Shown: piece after piece, positions 1 through 8,587 of the stretch | How the letters are laid out: each line of letters begins with the position of its first letter | How positions within the stretch are numbered: position 1 is the first letter of the stretch | Source of the DNA: Thiomicrorhabdus sp963677355 | Lineage (GTDB): Bacteria; Pseudomonadota; Gammaproteobacteria; Thiomicrospirales; Thiomicrospiraceae | Direction: 5' to 3' | Assembly (NCBI GenBank): GCA_963677355.2 | Contig: CAXXXQ010000004.1 | Span: 62,001 to 126,000, forward strand | DNA: 64,000 nt | Position numbers and translations under genes: made by a program | The notes under the pieces: model-generated | Told to the model about the DNA's origin: nothing | The model's input: only the letters and a program-made list of their open reading frames with translations | Databases searched by the model: none

Positions 1-2810
1 CTATAACCCTTATCTCTTAACTGATTACTGAATTCAACAATTAGAATACCGTTCTTGGTGGCCAAGCCAAGTAATAAAACCAAAGCGATTTGGCTGTATA
101 TATTGATACTGATACCATAACTAAACAGCGCCAGAATCCCTCCCGATAAGGCAAGCGGTACGGTAAAAAGAATAACGATCGGATGCAGGAAACTTTCAAA
201 CTGAGCGGATAAAACCAAGTAAATGATCACTAATCCGAAAACAAAGACAAAATAGAAAGAACTCGAACTATCTTTAAAATCTCTGGATTGCCCTTTGTAA
301 TCGATGACCGCTTCTGCCGGAAGCGTTTCACGTGAAACTTTGCTTAGGTAATCCAGCGCCTGAGAAAGAGATAGATCATCATTCAAATTAGCTGACAAGG
401 TAATGGACCTTACCCGGTTATAACGGTTCAGTGTCGAAGAAACCCCTTGCGGTTTAATAGTCACTAAATCCGCCAACGGCAGTAATTGTTGTGTGGTTTC
501 CGAGCGCAAATAAATCTGCTGCAAGTCTTTTGGCGATTTGAAGAATTGATGTTCGGCTTTTAAATAAATATCGTACTCTTCACCTTTATAGTCAAAGGTT
601 GTCACTTCTTTACCGCCCAATAAAATCTGTAAAGTTTCGCTCAAATTTTGATGAGAAACCCCGAGAGCAGTCGCTTTTTGATAATCTAAATCGAAGCTTA
701 ATTGCGGTTTATTCGGTTCATAATCCCAATCCAAGCTAGTCAACCCGGGATTTGTCCGGTCAATCTCTTTATCCAATAACTGCTGCCATTCTCCCAACTG
801 CTCATAACTGGAACCGCCAATGACAAACTGCACCGGTTTTTGCGTTCTCCCCCCTATAGAAGAACGCATAACGGTTGATATTTTGACACCGGTGAGATCA
901 GATAACGTCTGCTTGACCTCTTTCATAATGACTTCGGCAGGACGGCGTTTTGACCAATCCTCCAAAACAACAATAATAATTCCGCTATTGAATACTTCAC
1001 TGTTACCGAACGAACGCGGAGTTCTTACTAATAAGCGTTTAGCCTCGCCTTTTTCAACTAACGGATAAAGTCTATTCTCGATTTCAAAAGCGTAACTTTG
1101 CATGTAATCAAACGTAGCGCCTTCCGGCCCTTTCAGCATCACATAGAAAACACCTCTATCCTCTTTCGGAACATATTCTTGCTGAACCTGTTTAGCCAAC
1201 ATAACCGCACTGACCAAAATACCGATAAAAAACACGCCGCCAATCCAGGCATGTCTCAAACTAAAAACCTGCCATTTTTTAAACCAGCTAATCCCTCTAG
1301 AATGGCTTCGTTTATCGGAATGAGACACTTTTTTAGCTTTGAGAATATTGGATGCCAAAGCAGGTGAAAAAGTCAGCGCGACCCAACTTGAAAAAATAAC
1401 CGCAACCGCTAAGGTAACGGCAAATTCGGAAAACAACCTTCCTATCTTGCCTTCCAGAAAAGCCATCGGTAAAAATACCGAAATCAATACCAGTGTCGTC
1501 GCGATAACGGCAAAGCCGACCTGACGTGTTCCTAAATAAGCCGCACTAACAGGTTTATATCCCATATCCAAATGACGCTGGGTATTTTCCAAAACAACAA
1601 TCGCATCATCCACCACCAAACCAATCGCCAGGACCAAAGCCAATAGTGTTAATAAATTGACTGAATAATCCAACATCCAGAGTACCCAAAAAGTTGCCAC
1701 TAGAGCGACCGGAAGCGTTACCATCGGAACCAATGAAGTTCGCCAGTTGCGTAAAAAAATCAACATGACCAAGATAACCAACCCCAAAGAGATGGCCAAA
1801 GTTTTATAAACCTCGTTAACCGCCTGTTCGATAAATACCGACGAATCGTAACTGTTGGCAATATGCATACCTTCAGGCAGGTTTTCGTTAATGGCATCTT
1901 TACGTTCACGCGCCATTCTCGCCACTTCCAAGGTATTGGCATTAGATTGTTTAATGATACCAATCCCAACCATCGGTTGGCCGTTACCGCGGAATAAACG
2001 CCGCCGTTCAATGGTACCCAAATTCACTTTTGCAACATCCTGCAAGCGGACTTCACCATACTGATTAGATTGCTTGACGACCAATTTTTGCAAATTTTCT
2101 ATTTTGGCAAGCGGCTTATTGCTTTTGATCGAAAACAGGCGGTGTTCACCTTGTAAACTGCCGATCGGAATTTCAATATTAGCCGCCTTTAAGCGGTTTT
2201 CAATATCGGTGACGGTCACTCCTTTGATAGACATGGCATTCGGATTCAACCAGATTCTAAAAGCAATGGATTGTCCGCCCCCTACTCTAACTCGACCAAC
2301 TCCATCCAAGACCGAAAAACGGTCTACCAAGTAACGTTCTGCATAATCGGTCAATTCCGGCACAGTCAAACGATCGCTATTCAGGTTAAACCACATAATG
2401 ACCGATTCGTCACCGTCGGCTTTCTCCACTTCCGGCGGTTTAGCGCCTTCGGGAAGATTATCCAAAATCCGCGATACCCGGTCGCGAATATCATTGGCCG
2501 CCGCATCGATATCACGATCAATGGCAAATTCCACTTTGATCTTGGAACGCCCGTCTTCGGAAGTCGATTCGATGTATTTAATACCGGATATACCGGATAT
2601 ACGGTTTTCGATGATTTTAGTGATACGGTTTTCGACAACTTGCGCGGAAGCGCCCAAATAAGTGGTATCGATAGTCACGATCGGCGGATCTACATTAGGG
2701 TATTCCCGAAGACTCATGCGATCGAATGAAAGTAAACCGACGGCAAATAAGATCAATGAAATAACGGTTGCCAGAACCGGCCTTTTGACGGAAGTATCGG
2801 ATAACCACAT
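1..2810 (-). CDS. Efflux RND transporter permease, HAE1/AcrB-like (3' end cut by window edge)
   Basis: Inner-membrane proton-driven pump subunit of a tripartite RND exporter. Reading from the ATG at 2810 the frame stays open to position 1, giving about 936 of roughly 1030 expected residues. The N-terminus (MWLSDTSVKRPVLATVIS) is typical of the hydrophobe/amphiphile class, with a first membrane segment, a large periplasmic loop and the TM4 motif GLVVDDAIVVLEN near residue 400, whose paired Asp residues carry protons. A second membrane bundle runs off the left edge. The start lies 6 bases after the stop of the adaptor gene, so the two form an operon with the adaptor first. No TolC-like outer-membrane gene is in view. 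The substrate cannot be told from sequence. A perfect parS-like palindrome lies inside the gene at 325-338, encoding VSRET. Confidence 0.93.
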   Translation of the reverse strand, partial: MWLSDTSVKRPVLATVISLILFAVGLLSFDRMSLREYPNVDPPIVTIDTTYLGASAQVVENRITKIIENRISGISGIKYIESTSEDGRSKIKVEFAIDRDIDAAANDIRDRVSRILDNLPEGAKPPEVEKADGDESVIMWFNLNSDRLTVPELTDYAERYLVDRFSVLDGVGRVRVGGGQSIAFRIWLNPNAMSIKGVTVTDIENRLKAANIEIPIGSLQGEHRLFSIKSNKPLAKIENLQKLVVKQSNQYGEVRLQDVAKVNLGTIERRRLFRGNGQPMVGIGIIKQSNANTLEVARMARERKDAINENLPEGMHIANSYDSSVFIEQAVNEVYKTLAISLGLVILVMLIFLRNWRTSLVPMVTLPVALVATFWVLWMLDYSVNLLTLLALVLAIGLVVDDAIVVLENTQRHLDMGYKPVSAAYLGTRQVGFAVIATTLVLISVFLPMAFLEGKIGRLFSEFAVTLAVAVIFSSWVALTFSPALASNILKAKKVSHSDKRSHSRGISWFKKWQVFSLRHAWIGGVFFIGILVSAVMLAKQVQQEYVPKEDRGVFYVMLKGPEGATFDYMQSYAFEIENRLYPLVEKGEAKRLLVRTPRSFGNSEVFNSGIIIVVLEDWSKRRPAEVIMKEVKQTLSDLTGVKISTVMRSSIGGRTQKPVQFVIGGSSYEQLGEWQQLLDKEIDRTNPGLTSLDWDYEPNKPQLSFDLDYQKATALGVSHQNLSETLQILLGGKEVTTFDYKGEEYDIYLKAEHQFFKSPKDLQQIYLRSETTQQLLPLADLVTIKPQGVSSTLNRYNRVRSITLSANLNDDLSLSQALDYLSKVSRETLPAEAVIDYKGQSRDFKDSSSSFYFVFVFGLVIIYLVLSAQFESFLHPIVILFTVPLALSGGILALFSYGISINIYSQIALVLLLGLATKNGILIVEFSNQLRDKGY
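325..338. other. parS: parS-like ParB-binding site 1
   Basis: Perfect GTTTCACGTGAAAC, the 14-base core of the bacterial parS consensus, within the RND permease gene. Confidence 0.75.
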
Positions 2811-2816
2811 AAAAAA

Positions 2817-3914
2817 TTACTCTGCTTGCTTTGTTTGAGAGTTTTTACGAACGTTATCGTTTTTTAATAACAATTCATGTTGAGAACGGTTATTTTCAAA
2901 GTTTTTGATAACAACTTCTTTTCTCGGATTAACTTGTAAGACCCCTTGACTGATAATTATGTCGTTATTGCGTAACCCTTTAACGATCTCGGTTCTTCTT
3001 TCCCCAATTTCTCCGATTTCAACCTTTACCTGTTCAACCCTATAACGATTATCTGTTGAAGCTTGCAGACGATAGACATAGTTATGGTCTCCCAACATCA
3101 AAATAGCTTTATTCGGAACCGTTAATTGGGTTTTGGATTTAAGTTGGATCATCGCTTTCACCAACATATTGGTTTTCAATAAATGCTGATTATTATCGAT
3201 ATGCGCTCGAAGTTTGATCATGCGTGAATTAGCATCCAATTGCGGTGAAATAGCCATTACCTGAGCCATAAATTCTTTTTCAGGATAAGGTTCAGCAGTC
3301 ACTAGCACTTTCTGTCCCACCGAAATATCCGCCAGATAACGTTCGGAAACCAACAGATCCAACTGCATTTTTTCAATATTATTCAAGGTAATTAAAGAAT
3401 CACCCTGTTCGATAAAAGCGCCCTCATAAAATTGCTTCAACCCAAGTTGTCCGGAAAACGGTGCTCTGATTGTTCTATCTGTCAGTTGCGTTTTCAATGT
3501 ATTGATTTGCGCTTCCAATACTTGCCAGGTTCTGTACTGCTCGTCAATTTGCGACTCACTGACATTGGCGCGCCCTTGCAGATTTTTCAATCGGTAATAC
3601 TGTTTCTTTGCTTCGCTGGCACTGATCTGTTTCTCTTTCAGTTCAGCCAATTCTTGCTTGTCATTGAATTCAATTAACAATTGATCTTTTGCAACGGTTT
3701 GACCATCTTTAAAATGGATTTTGCTAACTACTTCGGAAATATTGGCTTTAAGCTCAACGGATTGAATCGCTTTCAATTCACCAAGCACCTCTATTGATTG
3801 AGGCAGTTCTTCAATACCCACTTGATAGGCAATAACGGAAACAGGCGGTTTGGCAAAACCATAACTTGTTTGCAACAGCAACAGGAAGAAAAAAACCCAT
3901 AATTTACGTAACAT
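2817..3914 (-). CDS. Efflux RND transporter periplasmic adaptor subunit (HlyD/MFP family)
   Basis: Periplasmic membrane-fusion protein linking the downstream RND pump to an outer-membrane channel. I start it at the ATG at 3914, giving MLRKLWVFFFLLLLQ as a clear signal peptide; an in-frame TTG at 3944 would add ten non-hydrophobic residues. An AGG lies about 8 bases before the ATG. After the signal come a lipoyl/barrel-sandwich segment (VELKANISEVVSKI), a short coiled-coil hairpin (around residues 90-140), the second lipoyl half (IRAPFSGQLGLKQFYEGAFI) and beta-barrel and membrane-proximal domains ending in a charged tail. About 365 residues, normal for MexA/AcrA-like adaptors. There is no lipobox, so it is probably soluble or held by an uncleaved signal. 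Confidence 0.92.
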   Translation of the reverse strand: MLRKLWVFFFLLLLQTSYGFAKPPVSVIAYQVGIEELPQSIEVLGELKAIQSVELKANISEVVSKIHFKDGQTVAKDQLLIEFNDKQELAELKEKQISASEAKKQYYRLKNLQGRANVSESQIDEQYRTWQVLEAQINTLKTQLTDRTIRAPFSGQLGLKQFYEGAFIEQGDSLITLNNIEKMQLDLLVSERYLADISVGQKVLVTAEPYPEKEFMAQVMAISPQLDANSRMIKLRAHIDNNQHLLKTNMLVKAMIQLKSKTQLTVPNKAILMLGDHNYVYRLQASTDNRYRVEQVKVEIGEIGERRTEIVKGLRNNDIIISQGVLQVNPRKEVVIKNFENNRSQHELLLKNDNVRKNSQTKQAE

Positions 3915-4026
3915 GGCTAAACCTAAATGATTATCAATAGTCAAATTTTAGGCCTTAACAAGACTTTATGGAATCTTTATTATTTTCAAAGTAAGAAAAG
4001 TCAGTTCTTGATTTCAAAACGATTAA

Positions 4027-5835
4027 CTACGAGTAGTTTTTGAAAAACTGTAAAAACTCGAAACCATAACGGGCAAGCTTGGTTTCACCTACCCCGCTAA
4101 TGGCTAACATTTCAGAATCTGTTTGCGGATGTTTTTTCGACATTTCGATCAAAGTGGCGTCACCAAACACTTGATAGGCGGGAATATCTTCCTGTTCCGA
4201 TATTTCTCTGCGTAGCAGACGCAAGGCATCAAAACAAGCTCTATGCTCATCGGACAATTCATGTTTAGCCGTCTTCTTCATGACGATGGAAGAAACGCTC
4301 TGTTGAGGCAAAGCTAATTGAATATCAGCCAAACCTTTCATTGCTTGACCCGATAGCTCGGTGAACTTTAATACCGAATAATTTTGGATATCCTGATAAA
4401 GATAGCCCAAGTGAATCAATTGGCGAATAATGCTAGACCACTGTTTGGCAGTGTATTCCTTACCGATACCATAGGTACTGAGTAAATGGTGATTGGCACT
4501 ACGAATTTTTTCATTGTCCAAACCTCTTAACACATCAATCACCTGATTGACCCCGTAGCTCTGCTGCATACGGTAAACGCAAGACAATACTTTTTGCGCA
4601 GCCAGTTTACCTTCAAAAACCTGCGGAGGATTAAGACAGACATCACAATTACCGCAGGGTTGAGTGGAGACTTCACCAAAATAATTCAATAACACATTGC
4701 GTCGACAAGTCTGTGCTTCGGAAAAATCCACCATTGCACCGAGTTTGAAATTTTCCAAACGGCGCTGTTCTTCATCGGAAACATTATCGACAAAGTGTCT
4801 GGCTGTGGCGACATCCTGCATGCCGAACAATAAAAGCGCTTCGGAAGCTAAACCGTCGCGCCCCGCCCGGCCGGTTTCCTGATAATAACCTTCAATATTT
4901 TTGGGAAGATCATAATGCACAACGAAACGTACATTCGGTTTATCGATTCCCATTCCGAAAGCGACCGTGGCCACCACAATATCTATTTCGTCACGTATGA
5001 ATTGCTGATGCACCGTCTGCCTGATTTCAGCCGGCAAACCGGCATGATACGCTTTGGCTTGATAACCCTTTTCTTTGAGTTTTTCGGCGACCTCTTCCAC
5101 ACGTTTGCGGCTTAATGCATAAATAATTCCGCTTGCCTGAGGCTGTTCCTCCAAAAACCGGATAAGTTGTCTGAACGGTTGATGTTTTTCTTGAACTCGG
5201 TAACGGATATTGGGTCGATCGAAGCTACTGATATGAATTTGCGGTGCATTGAGCTGCAATTTTTGCAAAATATCGGTCCGGGTGGCGCGATCGGCGGTAG
5301 CAGTCAGTGCAATAAAAGGGACATTGGCAAACCATTGACGCAAAGTACCCATCTGTCGGTACTCAGGACGGAAATCATGCCCCCACTGGGAGATGCAGTG
5401 CGCTTCATCAATAGCAAACAGTGCAATCGGTATAGACTGTAGTCTTTGCAAAAAGCTTTGGTTCAACAGCCTTTCCGGAGAAACATAAAGCAGATCTAAA
5501 TCTCCGCAATGCAATTGACTTAATACCTGGTTAGCCGCTTCCGCATCCAGACTCGAATTATAAAAAGCGGCTTTTATGCCGTTAGACAACAGAGCGGAAA
5601 CCTGATCTTGCATCAAAGCGATCAGAGGGGAAACAACAATTGCCGTACCGGGCCGAATCAAAGCCGGTATCTGATAACAGAGAGATTTTCCTCCCCCTGT
5701 CGGCATTAATACAAAACAATCATGACCGCTGATCAGATCGTCAATGATATCGGCTTGCCGACCGCGAAACGATTCATAACCGTAAACCGTATTCAATACA
5801 TCAAGAGCCGATTGATTGCTTTGCAAGTGGGACAT
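4027..5835 (-). CDS. recQ: ATP-dependent DNA helicase RecQ
   Basis: 3'-5' DNA helicase of the RecF repair pathway and replication-fork maintenance. Helicase core: Walker A MPTGGGKS at residues 44-51, DEAH box with the RecQ loop (DEAHCISQWGHDFRPEY) near 145-160, motif V/VI with AFGMGIDKPNVR and QETGRAGRDG. A zinc-binding RecQ-Ct follows (CRRNVLLNYFGE, then CGNCDVC), then a winged helix and a C-terminal HRDC domain (about 525-600). At 602 residues it matches the full-length E. coli type. The start ATG at 5835 directly precedes a plausible N-terminus. It is transcribed alone; 83 bases separate it from the nitroreductase gene. Confidence 0.97.
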   Translation of the reverse strand: MSHLQSNQSALDVLNTVYGYESFRGRQADIIDDLISGHDCFVLMPTGGGKSLCYQIPALIRPGTAIVVSPLIALMQDQVSALLSNGIKAAFYNSSLDAEAANQVLSQLHCGDLDLLYVSPERLLNQSFLQRLQSIPIALFAIDEAHCISQWGHDFRPEYRQMGTLRQWFANVPFIALTATADRATRTDILQKLQLNAPQIHISSFDRPNIRYRVQEKHQPFRQLIRFLEEQPQASGIIYALSRKRVEEVAEKLKEKGYQAKAYHAGLPAEIRQTVHQQFIRDEIDIVVATVAFGMGIDKPNVRFVVHYDLPKNIEGYYQETGRAGRDGLASEALLLFGMQDVATARHFVDNVSDEEQRRLENFKLGAMVDFSEAQTCRRNVLLNYFGEVSTQPCGNCDVCLNPPQVFEGKLAAQKVLSCVYRMQQSYGVNQVIDVLRGLDNEKIRSANHHLLSTYGIGKEYTAKQWSSIIRQLIHLGYLYQDIQNYSVLKFTELSGQAMKGLADIQLALPQQSVSSIVMKKTAKHELSDEHRACFDALRLLRREISEQEDIPAYQVFGDATLIEMSKKHPQTDSEMLAISGVGETKLARYGFEFLQFFKNYS

Positions 5836-5918
5836 TAAAACTAAACTTTATAAAATTGGATCGCTAAAGTAGATCATCATCCAACTGAATGCAAATTTAA
5901 TTAGCAAAGCGATTATTG

Positions 5919-6530
5919 CTAATCGGTATAGGTGGTGACTTCCTCTACGGTTTTACGATTATTAGTCGGATTGGGCTGGCAATTTTCATCAATATTTCCA
6001 AGATACAAAACCCCGATTAATTCAATCTGGCTTTGATCGATATCTAATGCCTGATAAGTTCTGGAATCACTGATAACCGGGCCGGTACTCCATTGAACCC
6101 CAATCCCTAACTGCCAAGCCATTAATTGGAAGTTTTGAATGGCGCAAGAACAGGCTGCATAATCTTCTTTAACCACAACGGGATTATCCGACAATTGCTG
6201 CCCGACCAAAATCACTTGCGGAATTTTCGAGAATTTTTCAATCGCTTTATCATAAAAGCATTGGTAACAGTCATCGTCAGAGATCGCTTTTTTTCCGGCT
6301 CGGTTATCGGCATAAATCGAAGCCAACTCTTTTTTGAACTGCTCTCCTAATATCCAAAAACGCCAAGGCTGGGTAAGTTTATGATTTGGAGCATAAACAG
6401 CGGCTTGTAAACACTGGTGAATTTTCTCGGCTTCAAGCGGATATAATTGCTTATCTAGAAACTGGTAACAGGTTCTTCTGGATTTTATAAGATCCAAAAC
6501 CTGTTCCGAATCTAATATCGATTTAGTCAT
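5919..6530 (-). CDS. Nitroreductase family protein
   Basis: FMN-dependent oxidoreductase of the nitroreductase fold; substrate unknown. The N-terminal signature is seen (KSRRTCYQFLDKQL, then APNHKLTQPWRFWIL, the segment that contacts FMN), as is the central AIQNFQLMAWQLGIGVQWSTG helix typical of the family. 203 residues is normal. It begins at the AT-rich control region 6531-6867 and is divergent from the OxyR-like gene, so it may be a peroxide or redox-responsive gene under that regulator; this is inferred from position only. Confidence 0.85.
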   Translation of the reverse strand: MTKSILDSEQVLDLIKSRRTCYQFLDKQLYPLEAEKIHQCLQAAVYAPNHKLTQPWRFWILGEQFKKELASIYADNRAGKKAISDDDCYQCFYDKAIEKFSKIPQVILVGQQLSDNPVVVKEDYAACSCAIQNFQLMAWQLGIGVQWSTGPVISDSRTYQALDIDQSQIELIGVLYLGNIDENCQPNPTNNRKTVEEVTTYTD

Positions 6531-6572
6531 TAGTAACCCTATTTTTTTATGCTTTATTTTATTAAATATCTC

Positions 6573-6830
6573 TCTGGATAACTTATGTAATATTGTGGAT
6601 AAATCTAATAAAATTCAACTCTTGGATTTTTATCCACAATTCTCACACATCTATACACAGTACTTATCAGAAAATATAAACACATTTTAATCACAGTTTA
6701 ACTATTTGATAAAATATGCAAATTCAGAATTATCTACACTTATCTTGTGACTAAGAGAAATAACAAGTAAGTTTAAATAAGAAAAATATATACATTACTA
6801 ACTAGAGAATTTCATCGATATCTATTCACA
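6573..6830. promoter_or_regulatory. Cluster of DnaA boxes in AT-rich intergenic region
   Basis: The 337-base gap 6531-6867 is very AT-rich. It holds two perfect DnaA boxes: TTATCCACA on the minus strand at 6594-6602 and on the plus strand at 6630-6638. They sit inside a perfect 12-base inverted repeat (ATTGTGGATAAA at 6592-6603, TTTATCCACAAT at 6629-6640) with a 25-base spacer. Near-matches with one change lie at 6573-6581 (minus), 6651-6659, 6730-6738 and 6822-6830. DnaA binding is known for this motif; whether this is a DnaA-controlled promoter, a titration site or part of an origin is inference. Confidence 0.6.
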
Positions 6831-6839
6831 AAATAGATA
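6819..6839. promoter_or_regulatory. Candidate LysR-type operator upstream of the OxyR-like gene
   Basis: A perfect inverted repeat with 8-base arms TATCTATT (6819-6826) and AATAGATA (6832-6839) and a 5-base spacer ends 28 bases before the ATG at 6868. It contains CTAT-N7-ATAG at 6822-6836, the central spacing of the OxyR tetrad site. The two outer half-sites of a full OxyR element are not recognisable. Autoregulation by the adjacent LysR-type protein is a reasonable reading. Confidence 0.5.
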
Positions 6840-6867
6840 GATAAACTGATTTCTAAAATGAGATGCC

Positions 6868-7791
6868 ATGACTTTAAACGAACTTAAATATATTGTTGCC
6901 GTTGCCAAAGAGAAACATTTTAGAAAAGCCTCTGAAACTTGTTTTGTCAGTCAACCTACTCTCAGTGTCGCTATTAAAAAACTTGAAGAAGAATTAGGAG
7001 TGATTCTTTTTGAAAGACGCAAACAGGACGTCTTAGTTACACCGATAGGTAAAAAGATCATTGAAATCGCAGAAGAGATTTTAGAACGCAGTCAGGATAT
7101 CAAACAGATAGCTAAAGAAGCGCAAGGCGATCTTTCCAGTGAATTGAAAATCGGAGCCATCTACACAATCGCTCCTTATATCCTTCCAAAACTGATTCCT
7201 AATTTTCAGAGATTGGCACCTAATGTTCCTATTATTATTGAAGAGAACTACACTCATGTTTTAGCTGAAAAGCTGCAAACCGGAGAACTGGATATAGTGA
7301 TTTTGTCTCTGCCTTTCAGCGAACCTAATATCGAAACCTATCCACTCTATGAAGAGGATTTTTTGGCGGTTCTTCCTAATAAACACAAATTGGCTAAAAG
7401 CGACAAACCGATTAAGCTACAAAATATCGAAGATGAAACCGTTCTTCTTTTGGGAGCAGGTCACTGTTTTAGAGACCAAGTGGTAGAAGCGTTTCCGAAT
7501 TTAATGCATATGAATTATCACAGTGATCGTTTACAGAAAACATTTGAAGGTAGTTCGCTGGAAACGATTCGTTATATGGTTTCTTCAGGAGCAGGTATAT
7601 CGATATTTCCATCTACATCGCTCTCAGATCGCGATAGAGAGCTTTTTACGATTAAACCTTTAGCAGCCCCTGTTCCAAAAAGAACAGTTGCCCTTGCATG
7701 GCGTAAGACGTTTTCACGATTAACCATTCTCGAACTTTTTAAACAAGCGATTAAAGAGATCGAGATTCCTTCCTCAATAAGCAAAGATTAA
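6868..7791 (+). CDS. oxyR: OxyR-like LysR-family regulator lacking the resolving cysteine
   Basis: LysR-type transcription factor of the hydrogen-peroxide activator group. Residues 1-60 form the winged helix-turn-helix (TLNELKYIVAVAKEKHFRKA, then SQPTLSVAIKKLEEELGVILFER); the rest is a periplasmic-binding-like sensor domain. The OxyR redox loop GHCFRDQVVEAFP places the peroxidatic Cys at 200. The position nine residues later, which is the resolving Cys (Cys208 in E. coli), is Phe209 (codon TTT). The only other Cys is C25 in the DNA-binding domain. The later signature SLETIRYMVSSGAGISIFP is also OxyR-like. Sensing through a single Cys, by sulfenic acid, mixed disulfide or persulfide, would be needed if it still responds to oxidants. 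The next gene starts 6 bases downstream. Confidence 0.85.
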   Translation: MTLNELKYIVAVAKEKHFRKASETCFVSQPTLSVAIKKLEEELGVILFERRKQDVLVTPIGKKIIEIAEEILERSQDIKQIAKEAQGDLSSELKIGAIYTIAPYILPKLIPNFQRLAPNVPIIIEENYTHVLAEKLQTGELDIVILSLPFSEPNIETYPLYEEDFLAVLPNKHKLAKSDKPIKLQNIEDETVLLLGAGHCFRDQVVEAFPNLMHMNYHSDRLQKTFEGSSLETIRYMVSSGAGISIFPSTSLSDRDRELFTIKPLAAPVPKRTVALAWRKTFSRLTILELFKQAIKEIEIPSSISKD

Positions 7792-7797
7792 TTTCTA

Positions 7798-8559
7798 ATG
7801 AAATTTAATAAATTACCTATTTCCGTTTTTCTATTACATTTGTTGTTTTTGCAAACGGCTTGCTCCAGCAAGCCGGTTAAAGAGCAAAGACCGGTTGATA
7901 CCGTCATGAACTCTCAAGATCCGTACGAAGATTTCAACCGGATTATGTTCGATTTCAATATGGTATTTAACGATACCTTAGGTAAGCCGATCGCGAATGT
8001 CTATAACAGTGCTTTACCGCAGCCTGCTAAAACCGGGATAAGCAATTTTTTTGATAATTTATCGACTCCCGTTTCCGCACTGAACTGTTTTCTGCAAGGA
8101 AAGGCTGAAGACGGTTTATCCGAAGTGATGCGTTTTACAATCAATACGACTTTTGGTTTATTCGGTTTATTAGATATTGCCGACCCGGCCGGCTTAGAAG
8201 ATAAAAACGAAGACCTCGGACAAACTCTTTATCATTGGGGTGTTTGGGATCAAAGTAGTTATGTGGTTCTTCCGTTTGTCGGTCCTTTTACTACGCGTGA
8301 ATTATTAGGTGGGCTTGCCGACAGCAGTGTTGATCCGGTTTATCCGAATATGATTAAAACCGATACCGAAGGACGAGTTTGGATTTATATGGGAGATAAA
8401 TTTGTCCAATATACAAAAATCACCAAACTGCTTGAAGATATGAAAACACAACCGGATCCGTATATTTTCAGCCGTGAAAGTTATTTACAGTATCGAGTCA
8501 ATGAGATCTATGACGGTAAGGCTCCGCAACCCGCTTTGGATGATTTCAATTTTGAATAG
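7798..8559 (+). CDS. mlaA: MlaA/VacJ family outer-membrane lipoprotein
   Basis: Outer-membrane lipoprotein of the Mla pathway, which removes phospholipids from the outer leaflet and hands them to MlaC. The signal peptide ends in the lipobox LQTAC (Cys at residue 22). The mature part carries the family signatures DPYEDFNRIMFDFN, NVYNSALPQPAKTGISNFFDNL, and the GLFGLLDIADPAG...EDLGQTLYHWGVWDQSSYVVLPFVGP stretch. 253 residues is normal. It lies 6 bases after the OxyR-like gene, likely in the same transcript, and no mlaBCDEF genes are nearby. Confidence 0.92.
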   Translation: MKFNKLPISVFLLHLLFLQTACSSKPVKEQRPVDTVMNSQDPYEDFNRIMFDFNMVFNDTLGKPIANVYNSALPQPAKTGISNFFDNLSTPVSALNCFLQGKAEDGLSEVMRFTINTTFGLFGLLDIADPAGLEDKNEDLGQTLYHWGVWDQSSYVVLPFVGPFTTRELLGGLADSSVDPVYPNMIKTDTEGRVWIYMGDKFVQYTKITKLLEDMKTQPDPYIFSRESYLQYRVNEIYDGKAPQPALDDFNFE

Positions 8560-8587
8560 ATTTATAGCCTACTGAGATGGATTGATT

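Noticed and set aside
2271..2729. 152-codon open frame on the plus strand
   Set aside because: It is antisense to the RND permease gene, whose protein is clearly recognisable; the antisense product has no family features.
6811..6847. Complete OxyR tetrad site
   Set aside because: Only the two central quarter-sites match with correct spacing; outer positions read TTCA and AACT.
6531..6867. The whole gap as a confirmed oriC
   Set aside because: DnaA boxes are present, but dnaA, dnaN, gyrB, mnmG or parAB are not in the window and no skew can be computed here, so only a DnaA-box cluster is claimed.
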